61,604 nucleotides of DNA from Clostridia bacterium (GCA_900754085.1 CAAEBO010000045.1:1-61604); one strand, 5' to 3'; positions 8,458 through 17,517 are shown, counted from the stretch's first letter. Made by a program: numbers and translations. The notes: generated from the sequence alone by a model not told the origin.

Positions 8458-8506
8458 GTACCTAGAATTTTCTTAGAGTTTACATTTACTAGAAGATTTT
8501 AGGTAC
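8458..8506. repeat. Long hairpin element, copy 2, with conserved loop
   Basis: GTACCTAGAATTTTCT pairs with AGAAGATTTTAGGTAC; the two non-Watson-Crick positions are G-T wobbles. The loop TAGAGTTTACATTTACT is almost the same as in the copy at 4137-4189. A T-rich stretch follows at 8507-8512, so it may terminate spoIIID transcription. Confidence 0.65.
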
Positions 8507-8536
8507 ATTTTTATATTTAACTTAATAGTAACAAGC

Positions 8537-8565
8537 CCTACTATATTACCATAAAATATAGTAGG
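8537..8565 (+). promoter_or_regulatory. Hairpin sequestering the yabG ribosome-binding site
   Basis: CCTACTATAT at 8537-8546 pairs perfectly with ATATAGTAGG at 8556-8565 around a 9-nt loop. The last bases (AGG) overlap the AGGTGAT ribosome-binding site, so the yabG translation start would be partly masked in the folded mRNA. Confidence 0.55.
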
Positions 8566-8573
8566 TGATAGTA

Positions 8574-9362
8574 ATGAATAAAATAAAAAAAGGAAGTGTT
8601 GTAATAAAAAAAACAGACAATAATAAAATTGTTTTTATAGTAGAAAAAATAAAAGTAGAGAGAAGAAGAAAAATAGCAACATTAAAAGGTGTATATGTAC
8701 GAATTATAGAAAAGCTTCCTGTAGAAGAACTAGAATTGGTAGACCGAAAATATGTAAATAAATATATAGAAGAAAAGACAAAAATTCTAGAAAATAAAAT
8801 TTACAAAAGAAGAAACTCATATAATAATATAAAAACAGGTAAAATACTTCATTTAGATGGAGATAAAAGATATATGGAAAAATCGTATAAATATTATAAA
8901 AAATTAGGTCTAAATGCTATAGTGAAATATGTTCCAGAAGAAAGACAAGAGTATGTAGTAAAAGATATTATATCTAAATATGAACCAGATATTTTAGTAA
9001 TAACAGGACATGATGGAATGATAAAAAAAGGAAGAAACTATAATGATATATATAATTACATGAATTCCAGATTTTTCGTAAATACAGTAAAGAAAGCAAG
9101 AGAACATAAAATGGGAAATAATTTGGTTATATTCGCAGGAGCTTGCCAAAGTTTTTTTGAAGCGCTAATAGATGCAGGTGCAAACTTTGCTTCATCACCG
9201 GGCAGAGTATTAATAGATTTTGCAGATCCATTAATAGTAGCAGAGAGGATTGCTACTACAGATAGTGACTATTATATAACGATAAATGATATAGCAAATG
9301 ACTTAAGAGATGGAAAAGACGGAATTGGAGGCATTGGAGCAAGAGGAAAAAAGAGAAAGTAA
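8574..9362 (+). CDS. yabG: Sporulation-specific protease YabG
   Basis: A 262-residue protein with the ATG at 8574 chosen because AGGTGAT lies just upstream; a GTG three codons earlier overlaps that site. Family landmarks are the N-terminal beta domain, ILHLDGDKRYMEKSYKYYKK, VITGHDG near residue 145, the Cys-containing GACQSFFEALIDAGANFASS and the Gly-rich C-terminus. YabG is a cysteine protease that processes spore-coat and cortex-associated proteins late in sporulation. Its position next to veg and sipL is the same as in C. difficile. Confidence 0.95.
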   Translation: MNKIKKGSVVIKKTDNNKIVFIVEKIKVERRRKIATLKGVYVRIIEKLPVEELELVDRKYVNKYIEEKTKILENKIYKRRNSYNNIKTGKILHLDGDKRYMEKSYKYYKKLGLNAIVKYVPEERQEYVVKDIISKYEPDILVITGHDGMIKKGRNYNDIYNYMNSRFFVNTVKKAREHKMGNNLVIFAGACQSFFEALIDAGANFASSPGRVLIDFADPLIVAERIATTDSDYYITINDIANDLRDGKDGIGGIGARGKKRK

Positions 9363-9467
9363 TGCAAATGTAATTTAATTGTAATACAAACGTAACAATA
9401 TGCTTACAAGTGTCAAAAATTGCCTATATATAAAGGAAAAACACTGGTATATAAATGGTTTGAAGCT

Positions 9468-9496
9468 TTGACACCTTTCGACAAAACTGCTATAAT
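9468..9496 (+). promoter_or_regulatory. Consensus sigma-A promoter of veg
   Basis: TTGACA at 9468-9473, a 17-nt spacer and TATAAT at 9491-9496 are a perfect match to the housekeeping consensus. The veg promoter of Bacillus subtilis is likewise very strong. TTTGACAC at 9467-9474 is the right arm of an 8-bp inverted repeat whose left arm is at 9410-9417. Confidence 0.85.
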
Positions 9497-9525
9497 TAGT
9501 ACAGTTTTAAAAAGTAGGTGATGAA

Positions 9526-9825
9526 ATGATTTGTAGAGATGATATAACAAATCTAAAAACAGATATTGATGGAAAGATTGGTCAAAAGATTATTGTAAAA
9601 GGATCTTTAGGTAGAAGTAGAACTTTCGAAAAAGAAGCCACAATAGAAAAAGCCTATCCAAATATTTTTATAGTGAAATATGAGGAAAACGATAGAAATG
9701 TAACATATAGTTATACAGATATTTTAACTAGAACTGTAGAAGTTCAAGTATTTGATGGTCAAGAATATAGTCCATTAATACCACCAGCAGAAGATAAAAG
9801 ATTAAGTAAAAGAATAGATTTATAA
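9526..9825 (+). CDS. veg: Veg-family protein
   Basis: A 99-residue protein that matches Veg over the core (IDGKIGQKIIVKGSLGRSR, YPNIFIVKYE, SYTDILTRTVEV), an Sm-like beta-barrel of about 80 residues, plus a short polar C-terminal extension. Veg is highly transcribed in B. subtilis and has been linked to biofilm formation and spore outgrowth. Its molecular target is unclear. It is preceded by AGGTGATG and a consensus promoter and followed by its own terminator, so it is monocistronic. Confidence 0.92.
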   Translation: MICRDDITNLKTDIDGKIGQKIIVKGSLGRSRTFEKEATIEKAYPNIFIVKYEENDRNVTYSYTDILTRTVEVQVFDGQEYSPLIPPAEDKRLSKRIDL

Positions 9826-9847
9826 TATTTTGCTTAAATATAAATGC

Positions 9848-9875
9848 AAATTCCTAGAAATAGGAATTTTTTTTT
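9848..9875 (+). terminator. Intrinsic terminator of veg
   Basis: AAATTCCTA at 9848-9856 pairs with TAGGAATTT at 9861-9869 across a GAAA tetraloop, followed by an unbroken T run. Confidence 0.9.
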
Positions 9876-9915
9876 GCCTTATTCATATAAATATAAAAAG
9901 AAAAGGAGGTAAAAA

Positions 9916-11460
9916 ATGAGTATAGAAGTTTTACAAGACAACTTATGTGTAAATAGACTTATAGAAGGGAAAAAGAAAGAAATTACATTAGAAAGCTCTA
10001 TAATAGTTCCAGATATAAAACCAGACATTGTAAAACCAATAGATTTAAGTGGAAATGTTTGTATATATAAAAAAGAAATGATAAATGGAAAAATTAAAAT
10101 AGATGGTACAATAGATAGTAATATTATATATTTAGCTGATAGTGGAGAAGAAACAATAAGAGGTCTTAATAGTAATATAGATTTTTCGGAATTTTTGGAC
10201 CTTGAAAATAAAGTAGAAGATGCAGATATAGATGTTAATATCATATTAAAGAATATGGAATGTGATGTTTTAAATGGAAGAAAAATTAATTTAAAAGCAG
10301 TTATAGAGGTAAATGCAAGATTATATTCAAATAATGGAGTAAGTATATTAAAAGAAATAAAAGGAATTAGAGGAATACAAAAACTTAATAAAATAGTACA
10401 ATTAAATTCTATGGTAGGAAAGAACACAACAAATGCGAATGCTAAGGAAAATATAATATTAAATTCGAACGAAAAAATTATGGAAATCTTAAAAAAAGAA
10501 GTAAAAATAATAAATAAAGATTTTAAAATTAGTTATAATAAAATTGTAGCTAAATCTGAACTTAGTGCAAAAATACTATATTTAACAGAAGAGGGAAAAA
10601 TAAATTATATAGAGAAAGTAATTCCTATTATGGGATTTATAGACATGGAAAATATAACTGAAGAAAATATATGTGAATTAAAATATTGCATAAAAAATAT
10701 TTTAATAAAATTAAATAATACAGAAGAAAACTCCATATACTTAGAGGTAGAAACAGAAATTAGTTGTTATTCTTACCAAACTAAAGATATAGAATTAATA
10801 CAAGATGTATTTACACCATTTGCTAATATCGAATATAAACAAAAAAATATAAAGGCAATGGTAGGACTGCAAAATATAAGTGATAATTATTTAATGAAAG
10901 AGCAAATAACAAATTCAGAAATTACCAATGGAAGAATTTATAATGTTAGCACAAGTGCAAATATAAATAACATAAAAATACTCGGTAGTAAAGCTATTTA
11001 TGAAGGTGAAGCAATCGTAAATATTTTATACGAAAGTACAGAAGTTACACATGTAGATAAAAAAGAATTTAGATTTCCAATTAATTACGAAATAAATATA
11101 TTAGAAGGCATTAAAGAAGAAAATTTAGACATTATTGTTGATGTAGAAAAGTGTGATATTTTAGTAGAAAATGATAATGTTGGTATTAATATAGGACTAA
11201 ATATTAATACTAAGATGTTTAAAACGATAGAACTTAACATTATAGACGATTTAGAGGAAAAAGAGTTAGAAGAAAGAGAAGAATATAGTATAATAATATA
11301 TTTTGTTAAGGCTGGAGATACATTATGGAACATAGCTAAAAAATATAGAAGCACAGTGGAAAATATAAAACAGATTAATAATATAGAAGATGAAGATAAG
11401 TTAGAGATAAATCAACAATTATTTATACCTAGATATGTAGAAAAAGTTAAGGCTATTTAA
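9916..11460 (+). CDS. sipL: SipL-like spore morphogenetic protein (SPOCS domains plus LysM)
   Basis: A 514-residue protein. Repeated SPOCS (DUF3794) beta domains occupy about residues 1-450; the first carries the ESSIIVPDIKPDIVKPIDLSG signature. A LysM domain at about 466-512 has VKAGDTLWNIAKKY and ENIKQINNI. In C. difficile SipL binds the coat ATPase SpoIVA through its LysM domain and is needed to tether the coat to the forespore. The position after yabG and veg supports orthology. AAAAGGAGG precedes the ATG. yunB follows with a 1-nt gap, implying an operon expressed in the mother cell. Confidence 0.88.
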   Translation: MSIEVLQDNLCVNRLIEGKKKEITLESSIIVPDIKPDIVKPIDLSGNVCIYKKEMINGKIKIDGTIDSNIIYLADSGEETIRGLNSNIDFSEFLDLENKVEDADIDVNIILKNMECDVLNGRKINLKAVIEVNARLYSNNGVSILKEIKGIRGIQKLNKIVQLNSMVGKNTTNANAKENIILNSNEKIMEILKKEVKIINKDFKISYNKIVAKSELSAKILYLTEEGKINYIEKVIPIMGFIDMENITEENICELKYCIKNILIKLNNTEENSIYLEVETEISCYSYQTKDIELIQDVFTPFANIEYKQKNIKAMVGLQNISDNYLMKEQITNSEITNGRIYNVSTSANINNIKILGSKAIYEGEAIVNILYESTEVTHVDKKEFRFPINYEINILEGIKEENLDIIVDVEKCDILVENDNVGINIGLNINTKMFKTIELNIIDDLEEKELEEREEYSIIIYFVKAGDTLWNIAKKYRSTVENIKQINNIEDEDKLEINQQLFIPRYVEKVKAI

Positions 11461-11461
11461 T

Positions 11462-12118
11462 ATGGAAAAGATATATTCTAGAAAAAGAATAAATTTGTCA
11501 AAAAAGTATAGCTTAATACTTTTAATTTTAATAACAGCATTGTTTACAGTAGGTTACTTAGTAAAAACGATTGGACCTGTATTTAATCAATTATGTTTAA
11601 ATGAAGCAAAGTCTGTAGCAACAAAGATAGTACATGAAACAATAGATGAAGTTATGGAAAAATACGGGTATAATGATTTAATTACATTGGTAAAAGATAA
11701 AGAAGGTAAGATAGTTTCTATGCAAGCTAATATAGCAATAATAAATAAGATCATTTCACAAATTTCGCTAAAAATACAAGATAAAATAGATAGTACTCCA
11801 AATAGGGATATATATATAAGATTAGGCTCATTTACCGGAATTACAGTTTTATCTGGAAGAGGACCGAAAGTTCCAATTAGAATATCCAGTATAGGAAATA
11901 TTAATACAGAAGTAATGAGCGAATTTACATCTACTGGAATAAACCAATCCATACATAGGATTTTTACAAATATAACTTGTAAAATAGAAGTACTAACGCC
12001 ATTTAATACTATAACTAATGAAATAGAAGAAAAGATAATATTAGCAGAGAATGTAATTATAGGAAATATTCCAGAGAATTATTTGGATATTGGAAGGTTG
12101 TTAAGTGAAAATAATTAG
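11462..12118 (+). CDS. yunB: Sporulation protein YunB
   Basis: A 218-residue protein with one N-terminal membrane helix (about residues 16-36) and a large outer domain. The segment LCLNEAKSVATKIVHETIDE, the LGSFTGITVLSGRGPKVPI core and the C-terminal GNIPENYLDI match YunB, a sigma-E-controlled membrane protein also found as YlmC/YmxH-neighbour homologues. Its biochemical role is not known. It starts one base after sipL, so translation is likely coupled. Confidence 0.9.
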   Translation: MEKIYSRKRINLSKKYSLILLILITALFTVGYLVKTIGPVFNQLCLNEAKSVATKIVHETIDEVMEKYGYNDLITLVKDKEGKIVSMQANIAIINKIISQISLKIQDKIDSTPNRDIYIRLGSFTGITVLSGRGPKVPIRISSIGNINTEVMSEFTSTGINQSIHRIFTNITCKIEVLTPFNTITNEIEEKIILAENVIIGNIPENYLDIGRLLSENN

Positions 12119-12154
12119 TTGACATATTAAATTTCAAAAAAATTTCAAAAAAGC

Positions 12155-12183
12155 TCCACAAAAGGCGAAAAAAGTGTTATAAT
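12155..12183 (+). promoter_or_regulatory. Extended -10 promoter of the ftsZ-like gene
   Basis: TGTTATAAT (extended -10, TATAAT at 12178-12183) with only a weak -35 at 12155-12160 (TCCACA). The leader to the start codon is about 65 nt. Confidence 0.5.
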
Positions 12184-12257
12184 GAGGTCGAAGTGTTATA
12201 TTTTATAAAATGCCTAGTAATATATTATTGAAATATAAAAAATAAAGGAGATAATAT

Positions 12258-13205
12258 ATGGATAAATTAAATGTAAAGAACTTAATTAATATTAAAGTAA
12301 TTGGAATCGGTGGAGCTGGTAACAATGCTGTTAATAGAATGATCGAAGATGGAATCGAAGGTGTAGAATTTTATGAGTTTAACACAGAAGTAAAAGTTCT
12401 CGAAAAATCAAAAACAAAAAATGTTATGCAAATCGGGAAAGAAATTACAAAAGGATTAGGTGCTGGAGGAGATGTATCCATAGGTGAAAGAGCAGCAATG
12501 GAGAGCAAAGAGGAAATCAAAAATATATTACAAGGTACAGATTTATTGTTCCTAACAGCTGGAATGGGTGGAGGAACAGGAACAGGTGCAATTCCTACAA
12601 TAGCACAATTTGCAAAAGAAATGGGAATCCTAACAGTAGGTATAGTTTCTAGACCATTTTCTTTTGAAGGAAAAATACGAATGGCAAGAGCACAAAGAGG
12701 AATAGATGAATTACGTGAAAACGTAAATTCATTAATAGTTGTTTTAAATGACAATCTATTAAAAGGAAACAGCAGAATTACATTACAAAACGCATTTAAA
12801 GAAGTAGACTTGGTTTTAGAAAAAGGAATAAAAGGTATAACAGACCAAATTGCAACACCAGGATTAGTAAACATAGACTTTGCAGATATTAGAACTATTA
12901 TTGGTTATAAAGGAAATGCTTATATGGGTATTGGTAGAGGCAAAGGCGAACACAGAAACGAAGTTGCAGTAAAAGAAGCAATAGGAAATCCTTTAACAGA
13001 AACAATGATACAAAATGCTAAAGGTGTAATTGTAAATATAGCTGGAAGTGCAGAAATGCCTTTAGATGAAATAAATGCAATTATGACTGTAATAGGAGAT
13101 AGAGTAGATAATCCAGAAGCAAATATAATTTTTGGAACAATTATAGACGATTCTTTACAAGACGAAATAATAATTACAGTTATAGCAACAGGAATAGGTA
13201 TGTAA
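12258..13205 (+). CDS. FtsZ paralogue lacking the C-terminal linker and tail
   Basis: A 315-residue tubulin-like GTPase. The nucleotide loop GGAGNNAVNRMI, the signature GGGTGTG at 104-110 and the T7 loop NIDFAD at 205-210 with both catalytic acids are intact. The protein ends at VIATGIGM, immediately after the FtsZ core, so the variable linker and the conserved C-terminal peptide that binds FtsA, SepF or ZapA are absent. The normally invariant NTDAQ-like segment reads NTEVKVLEK. It could polymerise but not dock in the normal way, so a sporulation or special-division role is possible. It is probably not the main cell-division FtsZ, though I cannot exclude that. Confidence 0.88.
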   Translation: MDKLNVKNLINIKVIGIGGAGNNAVNRMIEDGIEGVEFYEFNTEVKVLEKSKTKNVMQIGKEITKGLGAGGDVSIGERAAMESKEEIKNILQGTDLLFLTAGMGGGTGTGAIPTIAQFAKEMGILTVGIVSRPFSFEGKIRMARAQRGIDELRENVNSLIVVLNDNLLKGNSRITLQNAFKEVDLVLEKGIKGITDQIATPGLVNIDFADIRTIIGYKGNAYMGIGRGKGEHRNEVAVKEAIGNPLTETMIQNAKGVIVNIAGSAEMPLDEINAIMTVIGDRVDNPEANIIFGTIIDDSLQDEIIITVIATGIGM

Positions 13206-13213
13206 CCAATATT

Positions 13214-13244
13214 AGGGATTTTGGGGACGGTCCTAAAAATCCCT
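13214..13244 (+). repeat. 31-bp REP-like palindrome, copy A
   Basis: Layout AGGGATTTT - GG - GGAC-G-GTCC - TA - AAAATCCCT, symmetrical except for the two-base internal mismatches. It begins 8 nt after the ftsZ-like stop codon and is followed by a separate terminator at 13249-13286. Gene-sense orientation is GGGGACGGTCC. Confidence 0.9.
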
Positions 13245-13248
13245 TTTT

Positions 13249-13286
13249 AAAACACCAAATGTTTTTACATTAAGGTGTTTTTTTTT
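13249..13286 (+). terminator. Intrinsic terminator after the ftsZ-like gene
   Basis: AAAACACC at 13249-13256 pairs with GGTGTTTT at 13274-13281; the inner AATG/CATT also pairs. A run of T follows. It lies immediately downstream of REP copy A. Confidence 0.85.
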
Positions 13287-13325
13287 GCCTAAATATGATA
13301 ATATTAACACATATGAGGTGAGCAA

Positions 13326-16300
13326 ATGAGTTTAAAATTAATATATGGCAGATCTGGGTCTGGTAAAAGTGAATTTTGCTTTAGAGATATTGCAAAAAAT
13401 ATAAATAAAGAGAAAATATATTTAATTGTACCAAACCAAATGGCATTAATGGCAGAAAAGAAATTAATGGAAATTACTAATAATGTAAGCTTAATAAATA
13501 CAGAGGTAATTACATTTAACAGAATGGCTTTTAGAGTAAGAAATGAAATAGGTGGAGCTAAAAAGACAAACTTAAGTAAAAGTGGAAAAGCAATGTTACT
13601 TTATGATATTCTAAGAAAACAAAAAGATTCTCTAAATTTTTTAGGAAAGAGTGCAGAGAATGTAGATATAATAGGTAATTCCATAACTGAGTTTAAAAAA
13701 CATAGAATAGATATAAACAAATTAAAAGAAGAATGTAACAATACAGATGATATGTATTTAAAGCTAAAATTAAATGATATGATTAAAATGTACGAAGAAT
13801 TCGAAAGTAGTATTCAAAATAGATTTTTAGATGAAAATGATGTTTTAGATATTTTAAATACTCAAATAGTAGAAAGTAATCAATTTAAAAATTCGATAAT
13901 ATATATAGATGAATTTGTAGGTTTTACAACCCAAGAATATCAAATAATCGCAAAATTGTTACAAATTGCAAAACAAGTAAACATTACAATTTGTACAGAT
14001 AATTTAATACAAGATGAAGAAGTGGATAAAGATATTTTTTATGCAAGCAAAAATACAGGAATAAAATTAATTAATATTGCAAAAGAATATGGAATAGAAA
14101 TAGAAGATGATGTAAAACTTACACAATTATATAGGTTTAAAAACGATGAACTTAAACATTTAGAAGGAAATTTTTATAATATACCATATAAAAAATACGA
14201 AGAAGAACCTAAAAATATAAAAATGTTTTTAGCTAATAATCAATATAGCGAAATAGAACATATAGCGAGCCAAATAGTAAAATTAGTTAGAAACGAAGAA
14301 TATAGGTATAAAGATATATCTGTTATAACTAAAAATTTAAATATATATTCTAGTTTAATAAAAGTAATATTTGGCAATTATAACATTCCAGTGTTTATAG
14401 ACGAAAAAAGAGAATTAAGTGAAAATATAATAGTAAAATTCTTAATTTCTGTTTTGGAAATATGTAGTAAAAATTGGTCATATGAGGCTGTATTTAATTA
14501 TTTAAAAACAGGTTTTGTAAATATAGATAGAGAAGAAATATTTAAATTAGAAAATTACTGTATAAGATGGGGAATAAAAGGAAATAAGTGGTATAGAGAA
14601 GATTGGAACTACTTAGGTAAAGATGAATACACACAAGAAGAACTGGAAAGATTAAATGAATTAAGAAGAATAATAGTAAAACCAATAAGAAATTTACAAG
14701 AAAAAGCTAAAAAAGATAGTACATTTTTAAATTTGACTAAAATTTTATATGAATTTTTACAAGAAATGAAATTAGAAGAAACAATAAGGCTAAAAATAAA
14801 TAAGTTAGAAGAAAAAGGCTTTATAGAACTTGCAAATGAATATGAAACTAGTTTTAAAGTTTTAATAGATTTATTTGACGAAATAGTTTTAGTATTTGGA
14901 GAAGAGAATACTAATTTTGATAAATATATAAATACGCTAAAAATAGGATTAAAAAATACAGGACTTGGTAAAATTCCTGCAACACAAGACGAAGTAATTG
15001 TAGGAGATGTTAGTAGATCTAGAAGTCATAAAGTTAAGGCGGTATTTATTATAGGAATAAATGATGGCGAATTTCCAAGCATTTATAAAGATGAGGGATT
15101 TTTTAACGATAAAGATAGAGAATACTTAAAAGGCCAAGGCTTTGAACTTGCAAATGGAAGTATAGAAAATTTATACGAAGAAAATTTTAATATATATAAA
15201 GCTTTTACAGTTGCAGAAGAAAAATTATTTCTTTCTTATGCTTCATCAGATAACGAAGGGCGAACACTAAGACCATCAATACTAATAACAAAGGTAAAAA
15301 AGATATATCCAAAATTGCAAGAAACAAGTGATATAATAATACAAGAGAAAGAGATTATTACTAAAAATAATACATTTGACAATTTAATAGAAAAATTAAA
15401 TGATTATCAAGAAGGAAAAGAAATAGAAGATATATGGTTTGACATTTTATATTATTATGAAAATGATGCTTTATGGAGAGGAAGACTTTTAAAGAGTTTA
15501 GAGGGGATTAATTATACAAATATTCCAGAAAAAATAAGACCAGAGTTTGTAAAAAAATTATATGGAGAAACGTTACATACAACGATTTCTAGATTAGAAC
15601 GATATAGAAGTTGTCCATTTTCTTTTTATTTAGAATATGGATTAAAATTAAAAGAGAAGAAATCTTTAAAATTAGATCCAATAGATACAGGTTCTTTTAT
15701 GCACGAGGTTATAGATACATTTTTCGAAGAAATTGCTAATAATAAAATTTCGATACAAGAAATTGAAAAAGCAGATATAGAAAAGATTGTAAAAAAAATA
15801 GTAGAAGAAAAATTAAATTTAACATCTAATTATATTTTTAAAAGTATTCCAAAGTTTATTATGCTTACAAATAGGCTATGCAGATTGGTAACACTTTCTA
15901 TAATATATATTGTTCAGGGACTTAAAAATACAGATTTTGAAGTAGTAGGAAATGAGATAGAATTTAAAAATGGCAAAGAATATAGACCTATAGAAATTAT
16001 TACAAAAGATGGTAGAAAAGTAGAAATAACAGGTAAAATAGATAGAATAGATTTAGCAAAAGATGAAACAGGAAAATATATTAGAATAATAGATTATAAA
16101 TCTTCTGCAAAAGATATAAATTTAAATGAAGTATTAGCAGGTCTACAATTACAATTAATTACATACTTAGATGCTGTATGCCAGGAAAAAGATTTAATAC
16201 CAGCAGGAATATTGTATTTTGGACTAGTAGAGCCTAAAATAGATAAAGGAAAAAGAGGAAAAGATATAACAGAGGAAGAGCTAGAACAAAAAATAAGGGA

Positions 16301-16706
16301 ACATTTTAGAATGAATGGACTAGTTTTGGCAGAAATGAAGGCTGTAAACATGATGGATAATAAGTTAAAAGATGGAGAAAAGTCAGACATAATTCCTGTT
16401 AAAATAAAAAAGGATGGAACTATGGATAAAACCTCTAAAGTAGTTTCAAGAAAAGAATTCGAAATTTTACAAAAGTATGTAAAAAAGACATTAGGAGAAA
16501 TTTCTAAAGAGATTTTAGATGGAAATATAGATATAAAGCCATATTATAATGTTAAAACTAAAAAGAAACCTTGTGAATATTGCAAATATAATTCGATATG
16601 TAATTTTAAAAAAGGATTTTATGGTAATGATTATAATTATATAGACAACATGGAAAAAGAATTTATACTTGAGTGTATGAAAGGAGATATTAATGAATCT
16701 AAGTAA
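13326..16706 (+). CDS. addB: AddAB helicase-nuclease subunit AddB
   Basis: A 1126-residue protein. The N-terminal Walker A GRSGSGKS (about 8-15) is followed by UvrD-like helicase remnants and a RecB-family nuclease domain (GSFMHEVIDTFFEE and the catalytic IIDYKSS region). The [4Fe-4S] cluster is built from the Cys in YRSCPF plus the C-terminal CEYCKYNSIC. AddAB resects double-strand DNA ends for RecA. The usual partner addA does not follow; the next gene, pgeF, overlaps the addB end by 14 nt. AddA must be encoded elsewhere if the complex is complete. Confidence 0.93.
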   Translation: MSLKLIYGRSGSGKSEFCFRDIAKNINKEKIYLIVPNQMALMAEKKLMEITNNVSLINTEVITFNRMAFRVRNEIGGAKKTNLSKSGKAMLLYDILRKQKDSLNFLGKSAENVDIIGNSITEFKKHRIDINKLKEECNNTDDMYLKLKLNDMIKMYEEFESSIQNRFLDENDVLDILNTQIVESNQFKNSIIYIDEFVGFTTQEYQIIAKLLQIAKQVNITICTDNLIQDEEVDKDIFYASKNTGIKLINIAKEYGIEIEDDVKLTQLYRFKNDELKHLEGNFYNIPYKKYEEEPKNIKMFLANNQYSEIEHIASQIVKLVRNEEYRYKDISVITKNLNIYSSLIKVIFGNYNIPVFIDEKRELSENIIVKFLISVLEICSKNWSYEAVFNYLKTGFVNIDREEIFKLENYCIRWGIKGNKWYREDWNYLGKDEYTQEELERLNELRRIIVKPIRNLQEKAKKDSTFLNLTKILYEFLQEMKLEETIRLKINKLEEKGFIELANEYETSFKVLIDLFDEIVLVFGEENTNFDKYINTLKIGLKNTGLGKIPATQDEVIVGDVSRSRSHKVKAVFIIGINDGEFPSIYKDEGFFNDKDREYLKGQGFELANGSIENLYEENFNIYKAFTVAEEKLFLSYASSDNEGRTLRPSILITKVKKIYPKLQETSDIIIQEKEIITKNNTFDNLIEKLNDYQEGKEIEDIWFDILYYYENDALWRGRLLKSLEGINYTNIPEKIRPEFVKKLYGETLHTTISRLERYRSCPFSFYLEYGLKLKEKKSLKLDPIDTGSFMHEVIDTFFEEIANNKISIQEIEKADIEKIVKKIVEEKLNLTSNYIFKSIPKFIMLTNRLCRLVTLSIIYIVQGLKNTDFEVVGNEIEFKNGKEYRPIEIITKDGRKVEITGKIDRIDLAKDETGKYIRIIDYKSSAKDINLNEVLAGLQLQLITYLDAVCQEKDLIPAGILYFGLVEPKIDKGKRGKDITEEELEQKIREHFRMNGLVLAEMKAVNMMDNKLKDGEKSDIIPVKIKKDGTMDKTSKVVSRKEFEILQKYVKKTLGEISKEILDGNIDIKPYYNVKTKKKPCEYCKYNSICNFKKGFYGNDYNYIDNMEKEFILECMKGDINESK

Positions 16707-17517
16707 CGAAAATGTTATTCACTTTAAAGCCGGAGATGTAGAATATTTACAATTTAGGGAATTGCTAAAATATTCAGATAAAATACAACATGCATATTCG
16801 TTAAAACCATTACAATTTAGCGATGATAACGAAGAAGCAACAGAAAATTATAGGAAAATATGTGAATTATTAAAAATAGATTCTAATAAAATAATAAAAT
16901 CTGTGCAAAAACATACCAATGTAGTACAAAACATAACAGAATTCACAAATGAAAACTTTGAATTTGTAGATGGGTTTGTAACGAACCAAAAAGGTATACC
17001 ATTAGTTACAAAATATGCAGATTGTACACCAATAATTTTTTATGATAAAATAAAAAACGTTATAGGAAATGTGCATTCTGGTTGGAGAGGAACTTTGCAA
17101 CGAATAAGCCAGAAAGCAGTTATAATGATGCAAGAAAAATATGGGAGTAATCCAGAAGATATTATAGTATGTATAGGCCCTTGCATAAAACAATGTCACT
17201 TTGAAGTAGAAGAAGATTTTATACAAAGATTTAAAGAAGAATTTGGAAATATAGAAAAATATTATAAAAAAGGAAAAAATAAAAATTTAGAAGAAAAGTT
17301 AAATAATAATCTTGAAAACAAAGAAGTAGGAGAAAAACAAAAATATTATTTTGATACAACAAAATTAATAATAGACGATTTAACAAAAATAGGAATTAAA
17401 AAAGAGAATATATTCGATAGTAATATATGTAGTGTATGTAATTCTAGTATAATGTATTCATATAGAGCAGAAAAAGAATTAGCAGATAGAAATATGAATA
17501 TAGTACAACTTTTATAA
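16693..17517 (+). CDS. pgeF: Peptidoglycan editing factor PgeF (YlmD/YfiH, Cu-oxidase_4 family)
   Basis: A 274-residue protein with the family motifs VQKHTN (His), TKYADCTPI (Cys) and GNVHSGWRGT (His) plus GPCIKQCHFEV, which together form the metal-binding pocket. PgeF-type enzymes hydrolyse muropeptide precursors carrying a wrong first residue (L-Ser in place of L-Ala) and also act on purine nucleosides. An insertion of about 25 Lys/Asn/Glu-rich residues near 195-220 lengthens the protein compared with typical members. The ATG overlaps the addB 3' end, implying translational coupling. Confidence 0.88.
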   Translation: MNLSNENVIHFKAGDVEYLQFRELLKYSDKIQHAYSLKPLQFSDDNEEATENYRKICELLKIDSNKIIKSVQKHTNVVQNITEFTNENFEFVDGFVTNQKGIPLVTKYADCTPIIFYDKIKNVIGNVHSGWRGTLQRISQKAVIMMQEKYGSNPEDIIVCIGPCIKQCHFEVEEDFIQRFKEEFGNIEKYYKKGKNKNLEEKLNNNLENKEVGEKQKYYFDTTKLIIDDLTKIGIKKENIFDSNICSVCNSSIMYSYRAEKELADRNMNIVQLL

